Assembly (NCBI GenBank): GCA_035391225.1
Contig: DAOPKN010000012.1
Span: 1 to 50,666 of the forward strand
Reading direction: 5' to 3'
Source of the DNA: DAOPKN01 sp035391225
GTDB lineage: Bacteria; Thermotogota; Thermotogae; MWEM01
Length of the DNA stretch: 50,666 nt
Shown here piece by piece: positions 1 through 7,846 of the stretch. The notes below the pieces were generated by a model. That model was given only the letters and a program-made list of their open reading frames with translations. It had not been told where the DNA came from and did no database searches. The stretch's first letter is position 1; every line of letters begins with the position of its first letter. The position numbers and the translations under genes are program-made.

Positions 1-5
1 GTATC

Positions 6-126
6 TTGGATACCTTGCACTGGTTCGATTTGATCCAGCTGATCCCGCTGGAAACGCTTCTGGACCTGTTGACTGCGGAGCGCTTGCAAAAACTTCGTTC
101 CCAAAGAAGGCGAGAAAACTTTGCCA
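6..126 (+). CDS. C-terminal fragment of an unidentified gene cut by the window edge
   Basis: About 40 codons are open from the window edge and read as an amphipathic leucine-rich helix (LLDLLTAERLQKLR) followed by a basic tail, which looks like protein rather than noise. The frame continues without a stop into the next locus, so the true end is unclear. It sits directly before the relic of an AbiEii-type toxin, so it could be the end of the partner gene of that module, but no family was recognised. Confidence 0.2.
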
Positions 127-562
127 ATGCAAAAAGCATACTACGTGGAAAAGCTTTACCCTTTTCAAGATGGGATCATCTCGATGCTGAAAGGGCTCGA
201 CACGGGTTTTTCCCGCGATGGGGGTACGGGGATGTGGAACCCTTTGATGCCCTGGAAAACATCCTCGTGAACAAGCTGACCGCGTTGGGGCGGTACGAAC
301 CCAAAGATGTGGCGGATACCTGGATCATTGCCAAGAACAGTTCCTTTTGCTGGAAGCAGCGGTTTGTCCAGGCAAGCAAAAGGACATGGATGTCACGCCG
401 GAGGAATCGGCCAGCATTTTGAAAGGGTTTCCCGTCTCCTTTTTTGAAAAAGTGCAATGGCAACAACCACCGAACAGGGAAACGTTCTTCCAAGATTTAG
501 GACGGATCGCTTCCGACATGCTTAGGGGGGAAGAGAATAGCCTTGCCCTGGGAAAAGCGTAA
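127..562 (+). pseudogene. Relic of an AbiEii/AbiGii-type nucleotidyltransferase toxin (DUF1814 family)
   Basis: Three pieces of one protein lie in different frames. From ATG 127 the N-terminal piece reads MQKAYYVEKLYPFQDG and reaches the start of the GGT nucleotidyltransferase motif near 228. From about 231, in another frame, comes the family's C-terminal hallmark EPFDALENILVNKLTAL and a PKDVADTW helix. Near the AAAA run at 383-386 the frame changes again and continues KDMDVTPEE to a stop at 560-562. The usual core of roughly 100 residues, including the metal-binding Asp motif after GGT, is missing. An internal deletion plus two frameshifts means it cannot make an active toxin. Known AbiEii proteins are GTP-dependent nucleotidyltransferases of abortive-infection modules; the assignment rests on recognised motifs only. 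Confidence 0.6.
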
Positions 563-597
563 ACTCTGCAAAAGGATAGATTTTCAAGGCTAAGGTA

Positions 598-640
598 TCG
601 AGAAGGAGGCTACCCATAAATTGGATAGCCTCCTTCTCGA
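598..640. repeat. Perfect 15-bp inverted repeat (hairpin)
   Basis: Arms TCGAGAAGGAGGCTA and TAGCCTCCTTCTCGA are perfectly complementary around a 13-nt loop. There is no T-run after the stem on either strand, so it is not a canonical terminator. It lies between the toxin relic and the 261-bp tandem repeat and may mark the edge of that repeat locus. Confidence 0.6.
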
Positions 641-781
641 TTCGGGGCGGGAAGCGAGGAGGGTGAAAGGGGCTGCTATGCGAAAAGTGCTGGGAACTGG
701 GGGAGGTAGCGTGCATTTCCCCGAAAACGGTTCCTTCCTGAAGGTGCGGTAGTGCGCGCTGCTTTACGTTCCGGAAGTGAG

Positions 782-894
782 CCGCACTGGGGTGCGGCGG
801 TCCCAAAGTTCCCGCTTTACCCAGGGAAATAGGAATGGAAAACTGCGGGGTATCCCCCACATGGTTTTCCTGGGACCGCCGCACCCCAGTGCGG
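782..894. repeat. REPIN-like inverted pair of REP palindromes, copy 1
   Basis: CCGCACTGGGGTGCGG at 782-797 (stem CCGCAC/GTGCGG, loop TGGG) faces its reverse complement at 879-894. The flanks extend the long-range pairing (CGGTCCCA and TGGGACCG). The same palindrome recurs far away in the window. Confidence 0.75.
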
Positions 895-1042
895 ATCTTT
901 ATCGGGGCGGATGGCGAGGTGGGTGAAAAGGGATTGCTATGCGAAAAGGGCTGGGGACTGGAGAAAGCAGGGGGCCTTTCCCCGAAAACGGTTACTTCCT
1001 GGAGGTGCGGTAGTGCGCGCTGCTTTTGGTTCCGGAAGTGAG

Positions 1043-1155
1043 CCGCACTGGGGTGCGGCGGTCCCAAAGTTCCCGCTTTACCCAGGGAAATAGGAATGGA
1101 AAACTGCGGGGTATCCCCCACATGGTTTTCCTGGGACCGCCGCACCCCAGTGCGG
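1043..1155. repeat. REPIN-like inverted pair of REP palindromes, copy 2
   Basis: Palindrome at 1043-1058 and its inverse at 1140-1155, exactly 261 bp from the first pair, with the same CGGTCCCA/TGGGACCG extension. Confidence 0.75.
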
Positions 1156-1303
1156 ATCTTTATCGGGGCGGATGGCGAGGTGGGTGAAAAGGGATTGCTA
1201 TGCGAAAAGGGCTGGGGACTGGAGAAAGCAGGGGGCCTTTCCCCGAAAACGGTTACTTCCTGGAGGTGCGGTAGTGCGCGCTGCTTTTGGTTCCGGAAGT
1301 GAG

Positions 1304-1319
1304 CCGCACTGGGGTGCGG
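1304..1319. repeat. Single REP-like palindrome
   Basis: Third array copy of CCGCACTGGGGTGCGG; its inverted mate is missing because the array stops at about 1328, next to the ATPase stop codon. Confidence 0.7.
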
Positions 1320-1335
1320 CGGTCCCAAGGGTTGG

Positions 1336-2415
1336 TTATGCGGGGATGACCCAGGCGCTTTGGGTGGAGAAGTGGAGTTGCACGTCTTTTCCTACCGTGG
1401 GAAGTTTCTGCTCCACGGGGTTGAACGTCACGGCGTTGAACAGTTCTCCGTCGGGAAGGCGCAACTCGTATTCCACGCTCGATCCCAGGAACACGAACTT
1501 CTCGATTTTCCCCGTCAGGCTGTTTTCCCTGCTTCGCTTTTCCTCGGAGAGAGATTCCGGGCGAAGTACTACCTTCACTGCCTGACCTTCTTGTAGCCCC
1601 GGGGAGCAATGCCCCACGATGGAAAGATCAAGCGAGGGAACGGCAACATGTGCCACACCGTTTTGATTGGATGTGAGCTTGCCCTCCAGGAAATTTACCC
1701 GGCCGATGAAGTCAGCCACGAATGCGTTTTGGGGGCGGGCGTAGATCTCGTAGGGAGAGCCGATCTGCATGATCTTCCCCTGGTTCATCACCACGATGAT
1801 GTCGGAAATGCTCATGGCTTCCACCTGGTCATGGGTGACGTACACGCTGGTGATCTGCACTTCCTGCTGGATACGGCGGATTTCCAGGCGCATGGATTCA
1901 CGGAGCTTTGCATCCAGGTTGGAAAGGGGTTCGTCGAACAAAAGCACCCCCGGTTCCATCACGAGGCTGCGCGCAAGGGCAACGCGTTGCTGCTGTCCCC
2001 CCGAAAGCTGGTCCGGCCTCCGGTTTTCCAGGCCTTTCAGCCCTACCAGTTCCACCATTTGCTGCATCTTCTGTTGCATCTTTCCCCGGTTCATTTTCTT
2101 GAGCTTGAGCCCGAACGCCACGTTTTCCCGCACGCTCAGGTGGGGAAAAAGCGCGTAGCTCTGGAACACCATGGAGACGTTGCGCCGGTTGGGTGGCAGG
2201 TTGGTGACATCCTTTTCCTCCAACAGCACGCGCCCGGAGGTGGGGATCTCGAAGCCCGCGATGATGCGCAGCGTGGTGGTTTTGCCGCAACCGGAGGGTC
2301 CCAGAAGGGTTACCAGTTGACCGGGTTGGATTTCCTGGTAGAAATCGTCCACGGCCACGGTTTCTCCCCCGTAGGCAGAAAATACTTTTCGAACATGGTT
2401 CAGCACAAGACTCAT
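1336..2415 (-). CDS. ABC transporter ATPase, iron(III)/phosphonate/spermidine type
   Basis: This 359-residue protein is the energising subunit of the importer encoded upstream. Walker A GPSGCGKTTT lies at about 38-47, the Q-loop in FQSYALFPHLS at about 84-94, the signature LSGGQQQR near 138, Walker B VLLFDEPLSNLDAK near 157, and the switch histidine in THDQVEA. A C-terminal extension of about 120 residues matches the TOBE regulatory domain of the MalK/PotA/FbpC group. The start ATG has GGAGGG 6 nt upstream. It follows the permease gene by 15 bp. Substrate cannot be read from the ATPase; the permease and binding protein point to Fe(III) or 2-aminoethylphosphonate. It could also serve the ThiBP importer, which has no ATPase of its own nearby (inference). 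Confidence 0.93.
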   Translation of the reverse strand: MSLVLNHVRKVFSAYGGETVAVDDFYQEIQPGQLVTLLGPSGCGKTTTLRIIAGFEIPTSGRVLLEEKDVTNLPPNRRNVSMVFQSYALFPHLSVRENVAFGLKLKKMNRGKMQQKMQQMVELVGLKGLENRRPDQLSGGQQQRVALARSLVMEPGVLLFDEPLSNLDAKLRESMRLEIRRIQQEVQITSVYVTHDQVEAMSISDIIVVMNQGKIMQIGSPYEIYARPQNAFVADFIGRVNFLEGKLTSNQNGVAHVAVPSLDLSIVGHCSPGLQEGQAVKVVLRPESLSEEKRSRENSLTGKIEKFVFLGSSVEYELRLPDGELFNAVTFNPVEQKLPTVGKDVQLHFSTQSAWVIPA

Positions 2416-2430
2416 TTTTCTCCCTCCGAT

Positions 2431-4116
2431 CTACACGACTTGGTTTTGCGACAGGCTGATGCGGTTCTTCAAGAAGAGCTTCAGCAGGAAGATGAACATC
2501 AAAATCATCGCGATCAAGATCACCGAAAAGGCGCAGGCTTCCGACAACCGCCCCGAATCGCTCTGGCTCAGGATTTGCACCGTAACGAGGTTCCAGCGGG
2601 CCGACACGAGGAAAATCGCCGCGCTGATCGCGGTCATGGCCCGAACGAAAGCGAACACCAGCGCGGAAAAGAAGGCTGGAACGATCAATGGCAACGTCAC
2701 CCGGGAAAACACCTGGCGGTTGTCCGCTCCGAGGGTGTACGCGGCCTCTTCGATCGCAGGGTCCACTTGGTTGAGTAGCGCCACCCCGGATTGAATGCCC
2801 ACGGGCATGTAGCGGAACACGAAGTTGAACACGAGGATGGCAAGCGTTCCGGTGAGCAGGAACGGTGGGTTGTTGAACGCCAGGATGTAGCCGATCCCGA
2901 TCACCGTCCCGGGCACGGCGAAGCTCAGCAGCGAGCTGAATTCCAGTAGTTTCCTGCCCGGGAAGACCTTGCGCACCAGCAAGAAGGCGATGACCATGCC
3001 CAGCAGCGCGGAAATGGGGGTGGACGTGAGTGCGATGGTGAGCGTGTCGAGGATGGCTCCAAGCCCCACGTCGAACACGTACTTGAAGTTCTCCAGGGTG
3101 AGGGTGTTGTTCATGCCCCAGGCTTTCACGAAGGCCCCCCAGAAAATCGTGGCGTAAATGGTGAGGATGAACACCGCGAAGAACATGCACCCGGCGAAGA
3201 GGATCCATTTCACGGGCTTGTTCACGCTCTTGAGCACCGATGTGGTGGGTTTTCCGGTGACCGTGATGTACTTCTTCTTCCCCACCCAGTACTTCTGCAG
3301 GATGAACACGATGATCGAAGGCAACAGCAGCCAGATCGCCAGTGCCGCTCCTCCCCGCGTGTCGTACATCCCGGTGATTTGCAGGTACGCCTGCACGGAA
3401 AGAACGGGGAACTTGCTTCCCGCAAGGATCAAGGGGTTCCCAAAGTCCGCCAGGGACTCAATGAACAGCACCAGCATCGTGCTGGCGATACCCGGGATGG
3501 ACATGGGGAGGATGACCTTTCGGAATGCTTGGAAACGGTTTGCCCCGAGGTTGAACGCGGCGTCTTCCAGCGTGGGGCTGATGGTTCCGATCACACCATC
3601 GAGCGTGATGAACGCCACCGGGAAGAACGACACCACCTGCACGATCATCAGTCCCCAAAGACCGTACACCGGGAAATTGCGGTAGCCAAAGATGCCCGCG
3701 GTGATCAGCCCGTTGAAGCCAAATAACATGATGAATGAGAGTGCCCCGATGAACGGTGGGAAGACGATGGGAAGAACCGCCACCGTGCGGAAAAACCCCT
3801 TGAGCGGGATATCGGTGCGGTTCACCGTGTAGGCGAAAAGGTAGCCCACCAGCATGCCAAATAACGCTGTAAGCCCTGCAACCAAAAGGCTATTGAAAAA
3901 ACCTTGGCGCATGTACCGGTTTTGCAGTGCACTTTGGTATGCGTCCATGCTGAAATTCCCTGCCCGGTCGGTTAAACTCACCGCGAACACCTTGAAGAGG
4001 GGAAACAGGATGAAAATGGCAATCGAGGCGAATATCACCAGGATGGTAAACAGCAGCAGCGGGTCCTTGAGCAAGTTTTTCAGGCGATTCTTCGTTTCTT
4101 CGGCTTTCAACACCAC
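2431..4116 (-). CDS. ABC transporter permease, FbpB-like double-domain
   Basis: This is an inner membrane channel of 561 residues made of two fused permease halves, as in FbpB/SfuB iron permeases. Each half carries an EAA-type loop for the ATPase: EDAAFNLGANRFQAFRKVILP in the first and EEAAYTLGADNRQVF in the second. About 12 hydrophobic helices are visible. I place the start at GTG 4116 (GTG 4113 is equally possible) because GGGAGGGG lies just upstream; a longer frame to 4176 would run through the intercistronic hairpin. It sits between the binding protein and ATPase genes. Confidence 0.9.
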   Translation of the reverse strand: MVLKAEETKNRLKNLLKDPLLLFTILVIFASIAIFILFPLFKVFAVSLTDRAGNFSMDAYQSALQNRYMRQGFFNSLLVAGLTALFGMLVGYLFAYTVNRTDIPLKGFFRTVAVLPIVFPPFIGALSFIMLFGFNGLITAGIFGYRNFPVYGLWGLMIVQVVSFFPVAFITLDGVIGTISPTLEDAAFNLGANRFQAFRKVILPMSIPGIASTMLVLFIESLADFGNPLILAGSKFPVLSVQAYLQITGMYDTRGGAALAIWLLLPSIIVFILQKYWVGKKKYITVTGKPTTSVLKSVNKPVKWILFAGCMFFAVFILTIYATIFWGAFVKAWGMNNTLTLENFKYVFDVGLGAILDTLTIALTSTPISALLGMVIAFLLVRKVFPGRKLLEFSSLLSFAVPGTVIGIGYILAFNNPPFLLTGTLAILVFNFVFRYMPVGIQSGVALLNQVDPAIEEAAYTLGADNRQVFSRVTLPLIVPAFFSALVFAFVRAMTAISAAIFLVSARWNLVTVQILSQSDSGRLSEACAFSVILIAMILMFIFLLKLFLKNRISLSQNQVV

Positions 4117-4138
4117 GTGCACCCCTCCCGGAAAGGGA

Positions 4139-4166
4139 AGGATGCCCGAGACTCCCCGGGCATCCT
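4139..4166 (-). terminator. Intercistronic hairpin between binding protein and permease genes
   Basis: A 10-bp stem (AGGATGCCCG/CGGGCATCCT) with an 8-nt loop lies in the gap after the binding protein stop. It is followed by only a weak pyrimidine tract, so it is more likely a partial terminator or an mRNA-protecting stem that favours high binding-protein expression. Confidence 0.5.
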
Positions 4167-4190
4167 GTTCCCGCAACGAAAATGGAAGAT

Positions 4191-5171
4191 TTAGTAGGGA
4201 AGAACCTCGTTAACCCAGCGTTCCACGAGTCGGGTCTTGTTTTCTGCCGCCCATTGCTCGTCCACCGAAAGAAGCTTGATGGTGGAAAGGGGTTGCAGCG
4301 CACCGAAGTCCACGTCGGAACGGATGGGGTAGAAGAACGTCTTCTGGCTGACCACTTGCTGTTGGCCGGCCTTGGATGTCACCCAATCAACCAGTTTCTT
4401 GGCATCGCTCAGGTTCTTGGCACCCTTGATGATCGACACGCTGGCGATCTCGTAGGGCACGCCTTCTTCCGGGAAGACGACCTTCACGGGGTAGCCCTCT
4501 TCCATGAACTGGAAGAACGCGGGGGTAAACTGGATTCCCATGGCCACTTGCCCGGGTCCGACGGCCTTGGAAGGTCCGGTTCCGCTTTGGGTGTAGGTTT
4601 GGATGTTTGGAGCCATATCGCGGAGGAACGCGATGGCCCCCTCTTCACCGTAAATTTCGATCAGCCCGGTGAGCAGCGCGTAGGCTGTTCCGGAAGACTG
4701 CGGGTTTGGGTACTGGATCATGCGGTTAAAGGCGGGGGAAAGCAGGTCTTGCCAGGAAACCGGGTAATCGGCCTTGAGCATTTCGAATACTTGCGTGTTG
4801 ATACCCACGCCAAGGGGGTTCATGTAAATGGGGTGGTAGTAGCCTTCCGCGTCGAAGAAAGTGCTGGAAATGCCGTACACGCTCAGCGTCTTGTAAGGTT
4901 GGGTAAGTCCGCGATCCTTTGCCACGATGTGGTTGGCCATGGGAGCGCCGAACCAAACGTCAGCTTGTGGGTTGGACGCTTCCGCTTCGATCCGTGCAAG
5001 GGCGGGGCCAGAGGAAAGGAACACGAAATCCACCTTGATGCCCGTTTCCGCTTCAAACGCGTTCAAGATCTTCCGGGCGTTGGCTTCGTCCACGCTGGAA
5101 TACACCACCAGGTTGGCGAACAACGCCACGGAGAGCAATACCATCAACGCAACCCAAACAACTTTTCTCAT
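4191..5171 (-). CDS. ABC transporter substrate-binding protein, Fe(III)/phosphonate (AfuA/FbpA) type
   Basis: This 326-residue protein has a signal peptide (MRKVVWVALMVLLSVALFA) and then LVVYSSVDEANARKILNAF, the usual opening of the family that binds Fe(III) or 2-aminoethylphosphonate. Motifs ADVWFGAP, PYKTL, NPLGVGINT and NPQSSGTAYALL match this family. It would work in the periplasm or tethered outside the membrane and deliver substrate to the downstream permease. The ATG has AGGAGG 7 nt upstream. Tyrosines that coordinate iron in FbpA cannot be confirmed here, so iron against phosphonate is open. Confidence 0.88.
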   Translation of the reverse strand: MRKVVWVALMVLLSVALFANLVVYSSVDEANARKILNAFEAETGIKVDFVFLSSGPALARIEAEASNPQADVWFGAPMANHIVAKDRGLTQPYKTLSVYGISSTFFDAEGYYHPIYMNPLGVGINTQVFEMLKADYPVSWQDLLSPAFNRMIQYPNPQSSGTAYALLTGLIEIYGEEGAIAFLRDMAPNIQTYTQSGTGPSKAVGPGQVAMGIQFTPAFFQFMEEGYPVKVVFPEEGVPYEIASVSIIKGAKNLSDAKKLVDWVTSKAGQQQVVSQKTFFYPIRSDVDFGALQPLSTIKLLSVDEQWAAENKTRLVERWVNEVLPY

Positions 5172-5235
5172 GCAAATGCCTCCTTCATTTTTACCGAAAA
5201 GGGGGAATTGGGGCGGGAGCTTCGGCGATTAAGAA

Positions 5236-5244
5236 ATTATAACA
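5236..5244 (-). promoter_or_regulatory. Extended -10 promoter of the ABC importer operon
   Basis: TGT-TATAAT on the minus strand, about 65 bp upstream of the binding protein start. No convincing -35 box at 16-18 bp, as expected for an extended -10 promoter. Confidence 0.55.
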
Positions 5245-5319
5245 TATATAAAGGGGCAAAACCGGGTAATTTTTCCGCCAAAGTTGTGGAAAAGATATCT
5301 TTCCTTTTTTTTCTCGTTA

Positions 5320-5328
5320 TGGTAGAAT
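5320..5328 (+). promoter_or_regulatory. Extended -10 promoter of the glycosidase gene
   Basis: TGG-TAGAAT on the plus strand, 38 bp before the TTG start at 5367, divergent from the importer promoter. Confidence 0.45.
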
Positions 5329-5366
5329 TTTCCTTGCGGGGATTACCCAAGATTTAGGAGGTCCGA

Positions 5367-6356
5367 TTGAAGAAAATAGGTCTTTTTTTCGTTGGCTTGG
5401 TTTTGGTGAGCTTGGTTGCCTGTTCACCCCTCGTTCTTCCTGGGGGAACGGTTTTTTCGCTGTCGTGTGGTGTCAATGCCCACCTACCGGATGATCCAAC
5501 CTTGGATGCCATCGTTGCCGCAGGAATGGAATGGGTGCGATTGAGTGTTTCTTGGGCGTTGGTGGAGGTCGAGCAAGGTCTCTGTTTCTGGGATTTCGTG
5601 GACGACCGCGTTCAAGCCGCGCAGCAGCGAGGGCTTCGCATCTTGTTGAGCGTTTCGGAAACCCCTGATTGGGCAAGTGATTCCGGGGAGAAGAACGCTA
5701 TCCCTCGAAATCCCGAAGACTGGCAGGCTTTCATGGAACAAGTTGTGCAGAGGTACCCGGGGGTGGAATACTGGGGAATCTGGAACGAACCCAATGGGGG
5801 GGACGGCGAATTTTTCTCTGGTTCCCCGGCGGAGTTCCGGGATGCCATCCTACTGCCTGGTGCCCAGGGAGTGCTGCAAGGCGATCCCGGGGCGAAGATC
5901 GTTGCACCTGGGATCACGATCCATACCGGGTGGCAGGATTGGATGCAGGAAATTTTCACCCCGGGGGTGAAGGAGCTTGTGGACGTTGTTTCCGTTCACC
6001 TGTATGTCCAGGGAGACGCGGATGATCTTTTCTGGTACGTGGATTACCGCGATGAATTCCTGGATGACATCCTTCCCCTTGAAAACGTGTTGCTGGATCT
6101 TGGGTTGCAAGAGTATCCCGTTTGGCTGGAGGAAACAGGGTGGAACACTTGGGGGCCGGGGGCGGTAAGTGAATCTCAACAGGCGGATTATTTCCATCAA
6201 CTGCTGGTGGGATTTTTGCAAAGGAAATGCATCGAGGTGATTTTCCCCTACGAAATGATCGATGATCCCGAAGCCCCGAAGGGATTCGGATTGCTTCGAG
6301 CCGATTCATCTCCCAAAGCTGCTTACGGGGTTTTCCAAGACTTCTTTGGAAGGTAG
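5367..6356 (+). CDS. Lipoprotein glycoside hydrolase, clan GH-A (GH39/GH5-like)
   Basis: This 329-residue protein begins with a lipoprotein signal (MKKIGLFFVGLVLVSLVAC, lipobox LVAC), so it should be anchored outside the membrane. The rest is a TIM barrel: EWVRLSVSW on an early strand, the acid/base motif YWGIWNEPN near residue 140, VSVHLYV, and the likely nucleophile glutamate in VWLEETGW near 257. This layout is that of clan A retaining glycosidases; GH39-like is my best guess. TTG start with AGGAGGT 5 nt upstream. It stands alone between two minus-strand operons, so there is no operon hint about its sugar. Confidence 0.75.
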   Translation: MKKIGLFFVGLVLVSLVACSPLVLPGGTVFSLSCGVNAHLPDDPTLDAIVAAGMEWVRLSVSWALVEVEQGLCFWDFVDDRVQAAQQRGLRILLSVSETPDWASDSGEKNAIPRNPEDWQAFMEQVVQRYPGVEYWGIWNEPNGGDGEFFSGSPAEFRDAILLPGAQGVLQGDPGAKIVAPGITIHTGWQDWMQEIFTPGVKELVDVVSVHLYVQGDADDLFWYVDYRDEFLDDILPLENVLLDLGLQEYPVWLEETGWNTWGPGAVSESQQADYFHQLLVGFLQRKCIEVIFPYEMIDDPEAPKGFGLLRADSSPKAAYGVFQDFFGR

Positions 6357-6381
6357 AGGCCCTCGTGGAAGAAGTTGGGGA

Positions 6382-6422
6382 GAAAACAAAACAAGCCTCC
6401 AACGGAAAGGGTCGGAGGCTTG
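6382..6422 (-). terminator. Intrinsic terminator of the flavoenzyme gene
   Basis: Stem CAAGCCTCC/GGAGGCTTG followed on the minus strand by TTTTGTTTTC. It lies 11 bp after the stop of the minus-strand gene at 6433 and ends about 25 bp from the end of the convergent glycosidase. Confidence 0.8.
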
Positions 6423-6432
6423 CCATCTGGTT

Positions 6433-7776
6433 TTACTTCCTTCCCTGGCGGATCGCGCTTTCGGCTGCCAACACGATGGGGTACGTGGTGGGGGCAGAGG
6501 TCAGCAAGGGGTGCGTGCCGATTTGCATGGTCACCAGGTCGTTGGCGGTGACGTCTTTTTGGAGGCCAAGACCCAGGATGTTCACCATTTCTCCCACGCT
6601 CTTTCCACCGGCAAGTTGGCCACCCAGGAGCAGACCGCTTTCGAGGGAGAAGATGAGCTTCACCTTCAGCGCACTCTTGTCCGGAAGCGTTCCCGGATGG
6701 CGGTCTACCGATGCGGCTTCTCCCACCACGATTTCGAAGCCCTCTTCGCGGGCGGTTCGTTCGTTCATCCCCGCTGCCGCAAGCGTCAAACCTTCGATGG
6801 ACGTGGAGAAAACGCCAAGGTTTCCATGGTTTTCCCGCACAACCTTGAGGCCATACAGGTTGGACCCCGCGATCCGCGCGTCGAAAACAGCGGTGGAAGC
6901 GAGCATGAGGCGGCTTGGCTTGCGGGTGAAGAAGTCCTTGTGCTCCACGCAGTCCCCCGCGGCGAACACATCAGGGATGCTGGTGCGCATGTACTCGTCC
7001 ACCCAGATGCCGTTGGAAAAGCCCATGTGGATGCCACTATCCTTAACCAATTCCACGTTGGGCCGATAGCCGATGGCAAAGATAACCATGTCGGCGGGCA
7101 CGGTGGAACCGTCTCGGAGTTTCACGCCTTGCACCTTGTCGCTTCCCAGGATTTCCTCCACCAGGATCCCGGTGCGCACCTTCAACCCATGCTCTTGGAG
7201 GGTTTCCTGTGCCATTTTTCCAAACTCGTTGTCGTACGCAGCTTCCAGCAAGTTGGGCAGCGCCTCCACCAGGGTGACGTCCTTGCCCATTTTTCGCATT
7301 TCGTCACCGGTTTCGATTCCGATGAATCCCCCGCCCACGATCACGACCTTTTGGGCTTTCTTGGCGGCAGCATACACTTGTTCCATGTAGATTTTGTTTT
7401 TCTTGACCGTGTATACTCCGGGAAGATCGATGCCCTGCATCTTGGGGAGAATCGGGCTGGAACCGGTGGCGAGAACGAGCTTCTCGTACTCCACGCTTTC
7501 CCCGTTTTGCAGCGAAAGACTCTTGTTCTGGAAATCTATGGCCGTTACCTCGGCTTGCATGACTTCGACCCCGAGTTTCTGAATGGGAGCCACACCCATC
7601 ACATTTGCATCCACGGATTCCAATGTTCCGAAGATGTAGGGAATACCGCAAGGAACCAGACCCGTTTCTTCACTCCGGATCAGCGTAAATTCCTTGTCAG
7701 GGTTGGATTTTTTCCCACACCCCGCAGCGATGATCCCCGCAGGGCCTCCACCAAGTACCACTACCTGTTTTTTCAT
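6433..7776 (-). CDS. FAD-dependent CoA-disulfide reductase/NADH oxidase family
   Basis: This 447-residue cytosolic flavoprotein belongs to the pyridine nucleotide-disulfide family. An N-terminal FAD Rossmann motif GGGPAG (about 9-14), a single redox cysteine in VPCGIPY near residue 43 (the active-site Cys of CoADR and Nox), an ATGSSP loop, an NAD(P)H motif VIVGGGFIG near 144, FAIGYRPN, and FAAGDC for the second FAD contact are all present. The C-terminal dimer domain follows. Members reduce CoA disulfide, polysulfide or oxygen with NAD(P)H; which applies here cannot be read. A strong promoter lies upstream and a terminator follows, so it is probably transcribed alone as well as by read-through from thiP. 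Confidence 0.9.
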   Translation of the reverse strand: MKKQVVVLGGGPAGIIAAGCGKKSNPDKEFTLIRSEETGLVPCGIPYIFGTLESVDANVMGVAPIQKLGVEVMQAEVTAIDFQNKSLSLQNGESVEYEKLVLATGSSPILPKMQGIDLPGVYTVKKNKIYMEQVYAAAKKAQKVVIVGGGFIGIETGDEMRKMGKDVTLVEALPNLLEAAYDNEFGKMAQETLQEHGLKVRTGILVEEILGSDKVQGVKLRDGSTVPADMVIFAIGYRPNVELVKDSGIHMGFSNGIWVDEYMRTSIPDVFAAGDCVEHKDFFTRKPSRLMLASTAVFDARIAGSNLYGLKVVRENHGNLGVFSTSIEGLTLAAAGMNERTAREEGFEIVVGEAASVDRHPGTLPDKSALKVKLIFSLESGLLLGGQLAGGKSVGEMVNILGLGLQKDVTANDLVTMQIGTHPLLTSAPTTYPIVLAAESAIRQGRK

Positions 7777-7817
7777 GTGTGCCTTACCTACCTTTCCAAA
7801 AATTTCCCTTTCTTTCC

Positions 7818-7846
7818 ATTATAGGCATTGCAAAAGCATTTGTCAA
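7818..7846 (-). promoter_or_regulatory. Consensus sigma-70 promoter of the flavoenzyme gene
   Basis: Perfect TTGACA (7841-7846) and perfect TATAAT (7818-7823) with a 17-bp spacer on the minus strand, partly inside the 3' end of thiP. It is the only promoter in the window with both boxes perfect. Confidence 0.85.

Larger units (their letters stand above)
644..1328. repeat. Tandem repeat, 261-bp unit, 2.6 copies
   Basis: Unit 1 (644-903, 260 bp) is diverged. Unit 2 (904-1164) and partial unit 3 (1165-1328) are almost identical. Each full unit holds two inverted copies of the palindrome CCGCACTGGGGTGCGG separated by about 80 bp, so the unit is a REP doublet plus spacer. The array ends 8 bp from the stop codon of the ABC ATPase gene at 1336, leaving the REP hairpins as the only candidate 3' end structure for that operon. 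The length is a multiple of three, so a repetitive minus-strand reading frame (522-1328) exists, but I regard it as a by-product. Confidence 0.85.

Noticed and set aside
598..640. Intrinsic terminator for the toxin relic
   Set aside because: A perfect stem, but no T-run follows on either strand; listed as an inverted repeat.
522..1328. A 268-residue minus-strand frame with 87-residue repeats
   Set aside because: The repetition only mirrors the 261-bp DNA repeat (a multiple of three). Composition is Pro/Ser/His-rich without domains, and the frame crosses the REP palindromes. No start site or promoter.
644..1328. CRISPR array
   Set aside because: Units are 261 bp, there are no short direct repeats with unique spacers, and no cas genes.
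1898..3208. 436-residue minus-strand frame across the ATPase/permease boundary
   Set aside because: Overlaps two genes with strong family evidence; Arg/His/Gly-rich composition of a shifted frame.
4182..5357. 391-residue plus-strand frame opposite the binding protein
   Set aside because: Antisense shadow of the 4191-5171 gene; it also runs through the divergent promoter region.
6262..7824. 520-residue plus-strand frame opposite the flavoenzyme
   Set aside because: Antisense shadow of 6433-7776; the minus-strand protein has complete family motifs, the plus frame has none.
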